Assembly (NCBI GenBank): GCA_022564935.1
Contig: JADFKM010000007.1
Span: 1-46,731 of the forward strand
Direction of reading: 5' to 3'
DNA from: Candidatus Dadabacteria bacterium
GTDB lineage: Bacteria > Desulfobacterota_D > UBA1144 > Nemesobacterales > JADFKM01
DNA length: 46,731 nt
Part shown: positions 1 to 9,336 of the stretch, piece after piece
Layout of the letters: every line of letters begins with the position of its first letter
Position numbering within the stretch: the first letter of the stretch is position 1
Made by a program: the position numbers and the translations under genes
The notes under the pieces: generated by a model
Seen by the model: only the letters and a program-made list of their open reading frames with translations
The model's database searches: none
What the model was told of the DNA's origin: nothing

Positions 1-421
1 GGGGAAAACCGGAACCGCCCAGGTGGCCAATCCCAAAACCGGAGGATACTACTCTGAGCGCACCATCGCATCCTTTATAGGCTTCGCCCCGGCGGACGAC
101 CCAAAGATTACGCTAGTAGTAATAGTAGAAGACCCCAAAACAAACCCTTACGGAGGAGTCGTGGCCGCACCCATTTTTAAGGCGATTTCAGAAAAAGTGC
201 TGTTCTACATGGGAGTGCCCCCGACCAGGTCCTATGCGCAGACCAAGATAATGCCGAACCTCAAGGGCCTTAGCGCAAGGGACATCCTTAAATGGGCCGA
301 GAGGGAAGGGGTAGAGGTTAAATTAACGGGCAGCGGGTATGCGACTTCCCACCAGCCCGGCGTTGGAGAGAGAATTACAGACGATACCGTCTGTAGAATA
401 AATTTAGAACAAAGCCTATGA
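1..421 (+). CDS. ftsI: Peptidoglycan transpeptidase FtsI (PBP3), 3' end only
   Basis: The frame is open from the first bases and its first visible codons (2-22) encode GKTGTAQ, the KTG box of penicillin-binding transpeptidases, so this is the C-terminal part of a gene starting upstream of the window. The transpeptidase fold continues for about 70 residues. A single PASTA-like domain follows at about nt 242-412, containing MPNLKGLSARDILKWAE. FtsI cross-links septal peptidoglycan in the periplasm. Its position immediately before murE is the classic dcw order, and its stop overlaps the murE start by 4 bases (ATGA). A C-terminal PASTA domain is usual in SpoVD/PBP2x-like proteins and occurs in some Gram-negative FtsI. 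Identity is firm despite truncation by the window edge. Confidence 0.93.
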   Translation, partial: GKTGTAQVANPKTGGYYSERTIASFIGFAPADDPKITLVVIVEDPKTNPYGGVVAAPIFKAISEKVLFYMGVPPTRSYAQTKIMPNLKGLSARDILKWAEREGVEVKLTGSGYATSHQPGVGERITDDTVCRINLEQSL

Positions 422-1923
422 TTCTAAGAAAGCTGCTCAGGGGAATAGATTACCAAAACACCTCCGGCCCGATAGACGTCGATATATCGGCCGTAGCATA
501 CGACTCCACCCAAGTCACAGACGGCGGGCTGTTCGTGGCAATCAAAGGGGAGAATACCGACGGCCACAGGTTCGTTGTCCCCGCATTGAGGAGCGGAGCC
601 GGCGCAGTTGTGATTGAAGAGCCGGTAGAAACCCTGCCCGAGGAGCTCAGGGACAATACGACGGTCATAAGAGTCGCCGATACAAAAACTGCACTTGCAA
701 AGATCTCATCCAATTTCTACGGAGACCCCACAAGCCTCCTCACATTAGTCGGCGTGACGGGAACGAACGGCAAAACCACCGTCACATACCTGCTCGATTC
801 AATCTGGAAGGAGGAGGGGAGAAACCCCGGACTCTTAGGTACCATCGAGACGAGGTTTGGAGACCGTTCATTTCCCTCACCGCTCACGACCCCCGAGGCC
901 ACCGACCTAATGAAGACCTTCTCCGAGATGATTGCCGGGGACACCGACTGCGCAGTGATGGAGGTATCTTCTCATTCGCTCAGCAGAAAAAGGGTTGATG
1001 GGTGCAGCTTTGACGCCTGTGTTTTTACAAACCTGAGCCAGGACCACCTAGACTACCACGGCTCAATGGAGAACTACTTCAAAGAAAAGAAGAGATTGTT
1101 CACCGAACTCCTGCCCTCGAGCGGCAAGGGGGATAAATACTCGATCATAAACACCGACGACCGGTTCGGCGAAAGGCTCGCCGCCGAGTCCAAGGGTACT
1201 ATGCTCTCTTATTCCCTTTCAGGCTCCGGAGCCGATGTATTTTGCTTAAACACCGAGGCAGACTCTACGGGCATCACCTCTACCATAGCGACCCCATGGG
1301 GCAAAGCCGTCATCAAATCAGAACTGTACGGGAGCCACAACATGCTCAACATATTGGCCGCCTCCACATGCGCCCTTGCCCTCGGCGCTTCCCTCAAGAG
1401 CGTTGAAGCGGGGGTAAATAAAGTTAAAAAGATCCACGGGAGACTGGAGAGGATTGAAACAGGCAGGGGATTTGACGTACTCATCGACTACGCTCACACC
1501 CCTGACGCCCTCCTAAATGCGCTCAAAGCCGTAAAGCCCCTCACTAAGGGGAGTGTTGTGCTTGTGTTCGGATGCGGCGGGGACAGAGACCCGTTGAAAA
1601 GACCGCTGATGGGCAGGATTGGCCGTGAGCTTTCCGACGTATTGATTATAACTTCCGACAATCCCCGTACCGAAGATCCCCAGGCCATCATTGACCAAAT
1701 TAAATCCGGTTTCAAAGGAGCTAGTAACAATGAAAAACCATACTACATTATCTCCGACAGAAGGGACGCTATCACTAGAGCCATAGAGCTCTCAAAGCAG
1801 GGCGACACGGTGCTGATAGCGGGTAAGGGTCACGAAAATTACCAAATCCTGGGTACGACCAGGCTCCCTCTTGACGACAGGGAAGTAGCGGGCACGGCGC
1901 TTGAACAACTGAAAAACAAGTAA
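418..1923 (+). CDS. murE: UDP-MurNAc-L-Ala-D-Glu:meso-DAP ligase MurE
   Basis: This 501-residue Mur ligase has the ATP-binding motif GTNGKTT at residues 115-121. DNPR is at 414-417; DNPR is the signature of MurE enzymes that add meso-diaminopimelate rather than lysine. The three-domain layout (N-terminal UDP-binding, central ATPase, C-terminal Rossmann-like domain with GCGGDRDPLKRPLMG) is complete and the length is normal. It catalyses the third amino-acid addition in cytoplasmic peptidoglycan precursor synthesis. The ATG start overlaps the ftsI stop, implying translational coupling; murF follows after 22 bases. The DNPR motif is direct evidence that the host cell wall is the meso-DAP type. 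Confidence 0.97.
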   Translation: MILRKLLRGIDYQNTSGPIDVDISAVAYDSTQVTDGGLFVAIKGENTDGHRFVVPALRSGAGAVVIEEPVETLPEELRDNTTVIRVADTKTALAKISSNFYGDPTSLLTLVGVTGTNGKTTVTYLLDSIWKEEGRNPGLLGTIETRFGDRSFPSPLTTPEATDLMKTFSEMIAGDTDCAVMEVSSHSLSRKRVDGCSFDACVFTNLSQDHLDYHGSMENYFKEKKRLFTELLPSSGKGDKYSIINTDDRFGERLAAESKGTMLSYSLSGSGADVFCLNTEADSTGITSTIATPWGKAVIKSELYGSHNMLNILAASTCALALGASLKSVEAGVNKVKKIHGRLERIETGRGFDVLIDYAHTPDALLNALKAVKPLTKGSVVLVFGCGGDRDPLKRPLMGRIGRELSDVLIITSDNPRTEDPQAIIDQIKSGFKGASNNEKPYYIISDRRDAITRAIELSKQGDTVLIAGKGHENYQILGTTRLPLDDREVAGTALEQLKNK

Positions 1924-1945
1924 AACGTCAAGTTAGTCTGACAAA

Positions 1946-3319
1946 ATGCTTGATGTAGACTTTGTGCTTAAAGCAACGGGAGGAAAACTCCTCGAAGGGC
2001 AAAAGGGCTCCCTTTTTGCGGGGGTATCGGTGGACTCCCGCAGGATAAAAAATGGAGAGCTTTTTTTCGCAATAAAAGGCGCCCGCCGCGACGGACACGA
2101 CTTCGTAAACGATGCCATAGTCCACTCGGCCACCGGGGCAGTCGTCGAAAGGGAGCTGCGCTGCGACCACCCCCTTAAAGCGCTGATTATGGTACAATCC
2201 ACCGTGAGAGCGCTCGGTGACCTGGCTCTTGCTAAACGCAACATTGCCCCTGACCTTACACTCGCGGCCATAACCGGCTCAAACGGAAAAACAACGACCA
2301 AGGAAATGGCAGTGGCCATAGTGTCCATAAAATACGACGTTCACAAGAACGAGGGTAATCTTAACAATGAGATAGGTCTTCCTCTCACGCTTCTTAAACT
2401 GGAGCCCCATCACAGAAGCGCCGTAGTCGAGCTTGGAATGAACAACTTCGGAGAGATAAGAAGGCTAAGTGAAATTGCAAATCCCGACGTAGGGGCCATA
2501 ACGAATATCGGCAGGGGACACCTGGAGAAGCTTGGAGACCTAAAGGGCGTGGCCAGGGCTAAGGCAGAGCTCGTAGAAGGCTTCACCTCACGCAACACCT
2601 TCGTCGCGAACACAGACGACCCTTGGGTGGAGAAGATCTCTCGGAAGCTGCGCTGCCCGATAATAACCACGGGCGTAAGGAGGGACGGAGTCGACATCAG
2701 GGGCTTAAATATCGAGCAGGGGGACTTCACCTCAATAAAGTTCACCATGGATGTAATGGGCAAGGAATTTCCCGTCAGATTAAAGGGCATAGGGCTCCAT
2801 AACGTATCCAACGCCCTAACCGCAGCGGGAGTTGCCGTGGCCCTAGGGTGCGACGCCCGGGAAATCCAGGCGGGTCTCGAGCGGTTTGAGCCCGCTCAAA
2901 TGAGACTCGAAGTAATAGAATCTCCCCAGGGCTTTAAGATCATCAACGACACATACAACGCTAACCCCGAATCCATGCGCTCCGGCGTTAATGAGCTTGT
3001 GAGGCTTAAGAACAGCGGCAGGACAATTGCCGTTTTGGGTGATATGCTCGAGCTTGGAGCAAGCTCCGAGCAGGAGCACCTGAGCCTCGGGGATTTCGTC
3101 TCCGGGGCCGGAGTGGATTTCGTGGTAACCATAGGCGAGTTCGCAAACAAAATACTGGAGGGAACGCGCAGCCGGGTAGATGGAATACCGGCTCAAGACC
3201 ACGACGAGGCAGCCTCAATCGTTCGGAGCTACGCAAAACCGGGAGATTGTGTGCTGATTAAGGGCTCGCGGGGGATGAATATGGAGCGCATCATTAAGAG
3301 TCTTTTCGAGGAGCGTTAA
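1946..3319 (+). CDS. murF: UDP-MurNAc-tripeptide:D-Ala-D-Ala ligase MurF
   Basis: This 457-residue Mur ligase carries GSNGKTTTKE from residue 111, the conserved EGNLNNEIGLPLTLL segment, and the DTYNANPESM motif typical of MurF. It adds the D-Ala-D-Ala dipeptide to complete UDP-MurNAc-pentapeptide in the cytoplasm. The ATG at 1946 is the first in-frame start after the murE stop. The stop is 5 bases before mraY, in the standard dcw order. The D-Ala-D-Ala ligase gene (ddl) that makes its substrate is not in this window, so it must be elsewhere or upstream. Confidence 0.97.
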   Translation: MLDVDFVLKATGGKLLEGQKGSLFAGVSVDSRRIKNGELFFAIKGARRDGHDFVNDAIVHSATGAVVERELRCDHPLKALIMVQSTVRALGDLALAKRNIAPDLTLAAITGSNGKTTTKEMAVAIVSIKYDVHKNEGNLNNEIGLPLTLLKLEPHHRSAVVELGMNNFGEIRRLSEIANPDVGAITNIGRGHLEKLGDLKGVARAKAELVEGFTSRNTFVANTDDPWVEKISRKLRCPIITTGVRRDGVDIRGLNIEQGDFTSIKFTMDVMGKEFPVRLKGIGLHNVSNALTAAGVAVALGCDAREIQAGLERFEPAQMRLEVIESPQGFKIINDTYNANPESMRSGVNELVRLKNSGRTIAVLGDMLELGASSEQEHLSLGDFVSGAGVDFVVTIGEFANKILEGTRSRVDGIPAQDHDEAASIVRSYAKPGDCVLIKGSRGMNMERIIKSLFEER

Positions 3320-3324
3320 CGACT

Positions 3325-4434
3325 ATGCTTTACTTTTTATATTCGCTGAAGGATACATACGTCGTGCTCAACATCTTTAAATACATAACCTTCCGGGCGT
3401 TCGGAGCGGGTGTGACCGCGTTTTTAATCAGCATTTTTCTAGGCGGTCTGATGATAAGGTTTCTCTCCCGTAGGCAGCTTAAAGAATCCATACGAGAGTT
3501 CGGCCCCCCCACGCACAAGACAAAAGAAGGAACTCCCACTATGGGAGGGGGATTCATTATCATAGCCATCTGCATATCGACCGTACTGTGGGTGAACCTC
3601 TCAAGCGCGCTCACGTGGTTTGTGCTCATCTGCACCTTGGCATACGCCTCTATAGGCTTCACCGACGACTGGCTGAAGCTTACGAGCGGAAGCGGCATGA
3701 GGGTCAAGGTAAAATTTTTACTCCAGGTCTCTACTGCGCTCGTACTAATACTCATCCTCCTTATGTTTAAAGAAAACTTTACTATGTCGCTGCGGGTGGG
3801 CGAGACCGGCAGCTACTCGTTTACCTCCATCGTTTTCCCGTTCTTTAAAAACGCCGTCATCGACCTGGGATGGCTCTACATCCCGTTTGCCGTTATTCTT
3901 GTTGTGGGCTCTTCCAATGCGGTCAACCTTACCGACGGGCTGGACGGGCTGGTAATAGTCCCCATAGCCATAGCTTCGGCTACTTATTTAATTTTCGCAT
4001 ACCTCTCCGGCCATTCCGAATTCGCCAGGTACCTGCAAATACCCTACATCAAGGGCAGCGGAGAGCTGGCCGTGTTCCTAGCGGCGCTTGGCGGGGCAAG
4101 CCTGGGATTCCTATGGTACAACTCCCATCCGGCCCAGGTGTTTATGGGAGACGTCGGCTCACTGGGCCTTGGGGCCGCTATCGGCTCCGTGGCCATTATT
4201 ATAAAGCAAGAGATACTGCTAGTGCTTGTGGGGGGGCTTTTTGTCGCCGAGGCGCTGAGTGTAATAATTCAGGTAGCCTCGTTCAAGCTGACTGGGAAAA
4301 GGGTATTCCGTATGGCGCCCCTGCACCACCACTTCGAGCTCTCGGGCTGGTCGGAGTCAAAAGTGGTTATAAGGTTCTGGATAATCTCATTGGTGCTGGC
4401 TCTTATGGCGCTTGCCACATTAAAACTGCGCTAA
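3325..4434 (+). CDS. mraY: Phospho-MurNAc-pentapeptide transferase MraY
   Basis: This 369-residue polytopic membrane enzyme has the expected series of about ten hydrophobic segments. All family motifs are visible: PTHKTKEGTPTMGGG near residues 61-75, NLTDGLDGL, MGDVGSLGLG and the histidine cluster PLHHHFE. It transfers phospho-MurNAc-pentapeptide from UDP to undecaprenyl phosphate at the inner membrane, forming lipid I. The start ATG lies 5 bases after murF. The N-terminus (MLYFLYSL... YITFRAFGAG) matches the family's usual start, supporting this codon. It is followed by murD after a 20-base gap holding a good Shine-Dalgarno. Confidence 0.97.
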   Translation: MLYFLYSLKDTYVVLNIFKYITFRAFGAGVTAFLISIFLGGLMIRFLSRRQLKESIREFGPPTHKTKEGTPTMGGGFIIIAICISTVLWVNLSSALTWFVLICTLAYASIGFTDDWLKLTSGSGMRVKVKFLLQVSTALVLILILLMFKENFTMSLRVGETGSYSFTSIVFPFFKNAVIDLGWLYIPFAVILVVGSSNAVNLTDGLDGLVIVPIAIASATYLIFAYLSGHSEFARYLQIPYIKGSGELAVFLAALGGASLGFLWYNSHPAQVFMGDVGSLGLGAAIGSVAIIIKQEILLVLVGGLFVAEALSVIIQVASFKLTGKRVFRMAPLHHHFELSGWSESKVVIRFWIISLVLALMALATLKLR

Positions 4435-4454
4435 GGAAATAGCGGGAGGTTTGT

Positions 4455-5807
4455 TTGAGCGGTAAAGACCAGATGGAGCTTGAGGGAAGAAAAACCTTAG
4501 TCGTCGGACTCGGGAAAACCGGCAGGGAGACCGTAAAGTTCCTGCTCGCCAGAAAGGCCGAAGTCAGGGCTACGGACTTATGCGAAAGGGGTGACCTCTC
4601 TGCCGAGGCCCTGGGTTTTGAGGTCATGGGAGTGAAAATCGAGACCGGAGAGCACAAACTTGAAACATTTCTCTGGGCGGACACCGTGGTCATGAGCCCC
4701 GGGGTGCCGCTCACTCAGAGCGTGGTGCAAGAGAGCATTAAGAGAGGCGCTGAGGTCATAAGCGAGCTTGAGCTTGCCTCAAGGTTTCTGTGCAAACCGG
4801 TCGTCGCCCTAACGGGCTCCAACGGAAAAACAACCACCTCCACCCTAATAACCGCAATACTCCGCAGGGGCGGCAAGAAGGTCTTTCTAGGCGGCAACAT
4901 TGGAACCCCTGCAATAGAGGTTGTAGACTCTCAGGACACTCTCGACGTTATAGTTCTGGAGACGAGCAGCTTCCAGCTTCAGGGCACGGACTCATTCAGG
5001 CCCGATATCGGGGTCATTCTCAACATCTCCCCAAACCACCTCGACCATCACCTGAGCCTAGAGGAGTACGTGGATTCAAAAATGAAGCTATTTGCCAACC
5101 AGAATGAGGGTGATTTTGCAATTTACAACTCCCAGGACGCCCTTTTGAGGGAAAAGATGGAGTCGGTTACCTCAAACAAAATCCCTTACGGTACAGACGC
5201 TACCCAAAACGGTCTGTCCCTGAGATGCGCGAAGGTCACTTTCAGGGACGAGACATACGACTTGAGCCGGATGAGGCTCCCCGGAGAGCACAACATGGAA
5301 AACGCCATGGCGGCCATTGCCGCAGCTACGCTCTTGGGCTGTCCAAAGGACATAATCGAGCGCGAAATTCTGTCCTTTGCCCCCCTTGAGCACAGGATAA
5401 ACCTGGTGGCGGTGATCGAGGGGGCAAAATTTTACAACGACTCGAAATCCACCAGCCCGAGCGCGACCCTAAGGGCGCTCCAGAGCCTGAACGCTCCCGT
5501 GATTCTTATAGCCGGGGGTAAGGACAAAGGGGCGAGCTACGGCGCTCTGGGGGGAGAAGTAAAAAACAAGGTAAAGCTTTTAATACTGATGGGTGAGGCC
5601 AAACACACCATGAAGCACGAGCTGGGAGAGCTGGTCGAAACCTCCCTGGTCGAAACACTCGACGAAGCGGTCGGGGAGTGTCTTAAAAATTTGAGAAAGG
5701 GCGACAACGTACTTTTCTCCCCGGCTTGCTCGAGCTTCGATATGTTTTCGTCCTACGAAGAAAGAGGAAGGAGATTCAGCGACATTGTCCAAAATATTAG
5801 ACTCTGA
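4455..5807 (+). CDS. murD: UDP-MurNAc-L-Ala:D-Glu ligase MurD
   Basis: This 450-residue Mur ligase has the short N-terminal Rossmann domain characteristic of MurD, the ATP loop TGSNGKTTTSTLI, and a C-terminal domain ending in FSPACSSFDMFSSYEERG, which is diagnostic of MurD. It adds D-glutamate to UDP-MurNAc-L-Ala. The chosen start is TTG at 4455, preceded by GGGAGG at 4443-4448 with 6-base spacing. An internal ATG lies 18 bases downstream as an alternative. The 3' end overlaps ftsW by 23 bases, so the two are likely translationally coupled. Confidence 0.95.
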   Translation: MSGKDQMELEGRKTLVVGLGKTGRETVKFLLARKAEVRATDLCERGDLSAEALGFEVMGVKIETGEHKLETFLWADTVVMSPGVPLTQSVVQESIKRGAEVISELELASRFLCKPVVALTGSNGKTTTSTLITAILRRGGKKVFLGGNIGTPAIEVVDSQDTLDVIVLETSSFQLQGTDSFRPDIGVILNISPNHLDHHLSLEEYVDSKMKLFANQNEGDFAIYNSQDALLREKMESVTSNKIPYGTDATQNGLSLRCAKVTFRDETYDLSRMRLPGEHNMENAMAAIAAATLLGCPKDIIEREILSFAPLEHRINLVAVIEGAKFYNDSKSTSPSATLRALQSLNAPVILIAGGKDKGASYGALGGEVKNKVKLLILMGEAKHTMKHELGELVETSLVETLDEAVGECLKNLRKGDNVLFSPACSSFDMFSSYEERGRRFSDIVQNIRL

Positions 5808-6894
5808 GGAAAAATCAATCGATTGGGGCTTCCTTACGGGGGTGCTCTTTCTCTGCGCCCTCGGGCTGCTCATGGTTTACAGCTCAAGCTCGGTGTTCGC
5901 AATGAACAAGCACGGCGACTCGGGCTACTATCTCAAGCGTCACGCGGCATACCTGGCCGTGGGACTGGGTCTGATGTTCACTCTTATGAACATAAACTAC
6001 AGGTTGTTAACTAAAGCGGTGTATCCGGCTTACGTGCTTGGGATCGTCCTCCTAACGGTCGTGCTCATACCCGGCTATGGGAAGGAAGTGGGAGGTGCTA
6101 GAAGGTGGATAGATCTCGGCGCCGTGGGGTTTCAGCCCTCCGAGATCGCCAAGTTCCTCCTGATCCTGTATCTGGCCTATTCGATAACAAAAAAGAAGGA
6201 CAAAATTGAAACGTTTACGATCGGGTTCTTTTCCCACCTCTTCATGGCGGGCCTTTACATAGTGCTCATGCTGCTTGAGCCCGATTTCGGCATGGCCACA
6301 ATAGTTCTGGTCGTCCTGTTCGGCATGCTCTATGTCGGGGGCATAAAGTTCCGGTACCTGGCCACCTCGTTCGGGGTGTCGCTTATATTCATAGCATGGG
6401 CAATTATCAGCCAGGGATACCGGTTGGAGAGAATCCTGACCTTTTTAAACCCGTGGAAAGACCCACTGGGCTCCGGCTACCAGGTGGTGCAGTCTTTTAC
6501 CGCCCTGGGACTTGGTGGGCTGTGGGGAAGCGGACTCGGTAGCAGCATCCAGAAGCTGTTCTTTCTCCCCGAGGCGCACACGGACTTTATTTTCTCAATC
6601 ATGGGCGAGGAGCTGGGGTTTATAGGCGTCACGGCAATCATATTTGTGTTCTCATACCTGCTTTTAAAGGGAATGAAGATAGCGAACGAGGCGCCCGACC
6701 TCTTCGGAACACTACTCGTGTTCGGAACTCTGATGATAATAACGCTGCAGGCGGCGACGAATATGGCCGTGGCCGTGGGTCTGGTGCCCACAAAGGGCTT
6801 GACCCTGCCGCTCATAAGCTACGGCGGCACGTCACTGGTAAGCAGTTTGGGGGCTCTTGGGCTTGTGCTCAGCATCTCAAGAGCGCGCGTGTGA
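5785..6894 (+). CDS. ftsW: Septal peptidoglycan glycosyltransferase FtsW
   Basis: This 369-residue SEDS-family membrane protein contains the family hallmarks GGARRWIDLGAVGFQPSEIAK and, near the C-terminus, KGLTLPLISYGGTSL. About ten membrane segments are predicted by eye. FtsW polymerises septal glycan from lipid II together with FtsI and is essential for division. The start is a TTG at 5785 inside the end of murD, with a GGAAGGAG stretch upstream; no ATG is better placed. It sits between murD and murG as in many dcw clusters, and the stop is 1 base from the murG start. Confidence 0.95.
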   Translation: MSKILDSEEKSIDWGFLTGVLFLCALGLLMVYSSSSVFAMNKHGDSGYYLKRHAAYLAVGLGLMFTLMNINYRLLTKAVYPAYVLGIVLLTVVLIPGYGKEVGGARRWIDLGAVGFQPSEIAKFLLILYLAYSITKKKDKIETFTIGFFSHLFMAGLYIVLMLLEPDFGMATIVLVVLFGMLYVGGIKFRYLATSFGVSLIFIAWAIISQGYRLERILTFLNPWKDPLGSGYQVVQSFTALGLGGLWGSGLGSSIQKLFFLPEAHTDFIFSIMGEELGFIGVTAIIFVFSYLLLKGMKIANEAPDLFGTLLVFGTLMIITLQAATNMAVAVGLVPTKGLTLPLISYGGTSLVSSLGALGLVLSISRARV

Positions 6895-6895
6895 C

Positions 6896-7966
6896 ATGAA
6901 ATTGATGTTAGCGGGAGGGGGGACAGGCGGACACTTGTTTCCGGCACTCTCAATTGCGGAGGAATTTCTGGGCAGAGAGTCGGAGAACGAAGTGGTATTC
7001 GTAGGCACACGGAGAGGGATCGAAGCGAAGGTGCTTGGAGAAATGGGCTACACGCTGGAGTTTATCAGCTCTGAGGCAATGATTGGAAAGGGCTTCCTTA
7101 ATACTCTAGGGGTCTGTATAACGGCCTCCAGGGGAGTCCTGCAGTCCATAGGCGTGATAAGGCGCCATAAGCCCAGCGTCGTATTGGGCGTAGGGGGTTA
7201 CGTGTCGGGCCCAGTAGTAGTGGCGGCATATCTTTGTAGAGTTCCCACAGCGGTGTGCGAGCAGAACTCCATACCCGGAATTACGAATCGAGTCCTATCG
7301 AAAATCGTTAGAATTGTGTTTGCTGCGTTCGAAGAGAGCGCAAAGTTCTTCCCCCTCGGCAAGACAATGGTCACAGGAAACCCGGTAAGAAAAAGCGTAC
7401 TGCAAACTGCAGGCTTAAGGGACTCGGCAGGAGGGTACGGCGTGCTCGTGATGGGAGGGAGCCAGGGAGCGACCAGACTCAACTCAGCGGCGCCTGAGGC
7501 AATAGGCATGCTCCGGGAAGCCCGTATCAGGGTCGTGCACGTAAGCGGCGAGCAGGACACAGAAATTGTGAAGCAAGCGTACGAGAGGCTAGGCATAAAC
7601 GCTGACGTTTACCCGTTTATAAAAGACATCGGCGCTATCTACAGCGAAACCGACATAGTCATTAGCCGCTCCGGCGCGGGCACAATCTCCGAGATTACGG
7701 CCCTGGGCATACCTTCGGTTCTCGTCCCATACCCCTACGCGGCTCACAACCACCAGATGGGGAACGCCAGGGTGCTTGAGAGACAGGGCGCATCGGTGGT
7801 GATCGAAGACGGGGAGCTAACTCCGGAGAAACTCTCAGACGTTCTGAAGAACCTGCTCAATAATGATAAGCTCGCTCAAATGTCGGCTGCGGCAAAGTCC
7901 CTGGGGAGACCCGAAGCAGCGACGGCCGTAGTGAACGCCATTCACGAGCTAATAGGAGCAAATTAG
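6896..7966 (+). CDS. murG: UDP-GlcNAc:lipid I GlcNAc transferase MurG
   Basis: The 356-residue product starts MKLMLAGGGTGGHLFPA, with the N-terminal GGTGGH glycine loop of MurG. It also shows GGYVSGPVVVAA, MGGSQGA and SRSGAGTISEITALGIPSVLVPYPYAAHNHQ, the GT28-family UDP-GlcNAc-binding region. It converts lipid I to lipid II on the cytoplasmic face of the membrane. I chose ATG 6896 rather than an upstream in-frame start at 6857 because it places the glycine loop at the very N-terminus as in the family, and the upstream codons overlap ftsW. It shares one base with murC (TAGTG). Confidence 0.96.
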   Translation: MKLMLAGGGTGGHLFPALSIAEEFLGRESENEVVFVGTRRGIEAKVLGEMGYTLEFISSEAMIGKGFLNTLGVCITASRGVLQSIGVIRRHKPSVVLGVGGYVSGPVVVAAYLCRVPTAVCEQNSIPGITNRVLSKIVRIVFAAFEESAKFFPLGKTMVTGNPVRKSVLQTAGLRDSAGGYGVLVMGGSQGATRLNSAAPEAIGMLREARIRVVHVSGEQDTEIVKQAYERLGINADVYPFIKDIGAIYSETDIVISRSGAGTISEITALGIPSVLVPYPYAAHNHQMGNARVLERQGASVVIEDGELTPEKLSDVLKNLLNNDKLAQMSAAAKSLGRPEAATAVVNAIHELIGAN

Positions 7967-9336
7967 TGTACGGAAGGATCAGTAAAGTACATTTCATAGG
8001 CATAGGCGGCATAGGTATGAGCGGCATAGCCGAGGTGTTGATAAACCAGGGCTACACGGTGAGCGGCTCCGACCTGAAAAGCTCAAAAATCACCGACAGG
8101 CTCAAGAGCCTCGGAGCGCGCGTGTATATAGACCACGACCCTCGAAACATAGGGGACGCAGACGTCGTGGTCATGTCTTCGGCAGTAGGTGAAGATAACT
8201 GCGAGGTGGCAGCGAGCAGGGAAAGGGGCATTCCCGTCATACCGCGCGCGGAGATGCTCGCAGAGCTTATGAGGTTCAAATACGGGATAGCCGTTGCGGG
8301 CAGTCACGGTAAAACCACCACTACCACACTGGTCTCAAGCGTTCTGGGCGCCGGGGGCTTCGACCCCACCATAGTCGTGGGGGGAAGGATAGAGAACTTG
8401 GGCGCGAGCGCGCGTGTGGGAAAAGGGGACTTCATAGTAGTCGAAGCCGATGAGAGCGACGGCTCGTTCCTCACTCTTTCCCCGGCCATAGCCGTTGTGA
8501 CAAACATTGACCGAGAGCACCTCGACTATTACGGCGGTATGGACGATCTTAAAAGCACCTTCACCGATTTTCTGAACAAAGTCCCCTTCTACGGGCTCGG
8601 CATAGTCGGGGTCGATTCGCAGCACGTCTGCTCCATACTACCCGGGCTTTCGCGCAGATTCTTAACCTACGGGTTGTCGGAAGACGCAGAGCTTAGGGCG
8701 CACGACGTTACCTCATCGGGGTTTAAAACGAGCTTCAGGGTTTCGTTGAGGGGAGGGGAGCTCGGGACAGCTGTATTGACCCTGCCCGGAAGACACAACG
8801 CCCAGAACGCCCTGGCAGCCATTGCGGTCGGGATGGAGCTCGGGATGAGCTTCGATCAAATAAAGGCTGGTCTAGGGGATTGGCAGAGGATAGAAAGAAG
8901 GCTCCAGGTTAAGGGTGAGCGGTGCGGAGTAAAGATCATCGACGATTACGGACACCATCCCGAGGAGATCAGGGTCACGCTCCAAGCCGTGAAAGACGCC
9001 TTCAAACCAAAGAGGATCATTGTGGTGTTTCAGCCTCACCGCTACACGAGAACCAAATACCTGTTCGATGATTTTGTAAAAGTTTTGAGCAAAACCGACA
9101 TTTTATATATACTTGATATATATCCTGCGGGGGAGAGTCCGATCGACGGGTTAAGTGCCGAGCTGATGTGTGATGCCGTAGCTTTGTCAGGACACCGGAG
9201 AGTCTATTTTGAGCCCGAGTTTTCCAGGGTAATCGAGAGTGTCTCAGAGGTGCTTGAGCCCGAAGACGTAGTGTTGACTCTAGGCGCGGGGAACGTTTGG
9301 AAGGTAGCCGAAGGACTGGTAACAACTCCAGCATGA
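7966..9336 (+). CDS. murC: UDP-MurNAc:L-alanine ligase MurC
   Basis: This 456-residue Mur ligase begins with the dinucleotide-like loop HFIGIGGIGMSGIAE and has the ATP loop GSHGKTTTTTLV, in which His replaces the Asn seen in the other Mur ligases, as is typical of MurC. The later motif DDYGHHPEEIRVTL is also MurC-specific. It adds L-Ala to UDP-MurNAc, the first peptide step. The start is GTG at 7966, overlapping the murG stop by one base. The stop overlaps murB by four bases (ATGA), so murG, murC and murB are tightly coupled. Confidence 0.96.
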   Translation: MYGRISKVHFIGIGGIGMSGIAEVLINQGYTVSGSDLKSSKITDRLKSLGARVYIDHDPRNIGDADVVVMSSAVGEDNCEVAASRERGIPVIPRAEMLAELMRFKYGIAVAGSHGKTTTTTLVSSVLGAGGFDPTIVVGGRIENLGASARVGKGDFIVVEADESDGSFLTLSPAIAVVTNIDREHLDYYGGMDDLKSTFTDFLNKVPFYGLGIVGVDSQHVCSILPGLSRRFLTYGLSEDAELRAHDVTSSGFKTSFRVSLRGGELGTAVLTLPGRHNAQNALAAIAVGMELGMSFDQIKAGLGDWQRIERRLQVKGERCGVKIIDDYGHHPEEIRVTLQAVKDAFKPKRIIVVFQPHRYTRTKYLFDDFVKVLSKTDILYILDIYPAGESPIDGLSAELMCDAVALSGHRRVYFEPEFSRVIESVSEVLEPEDVVLTLGAGNVWKVAEGLVTTPA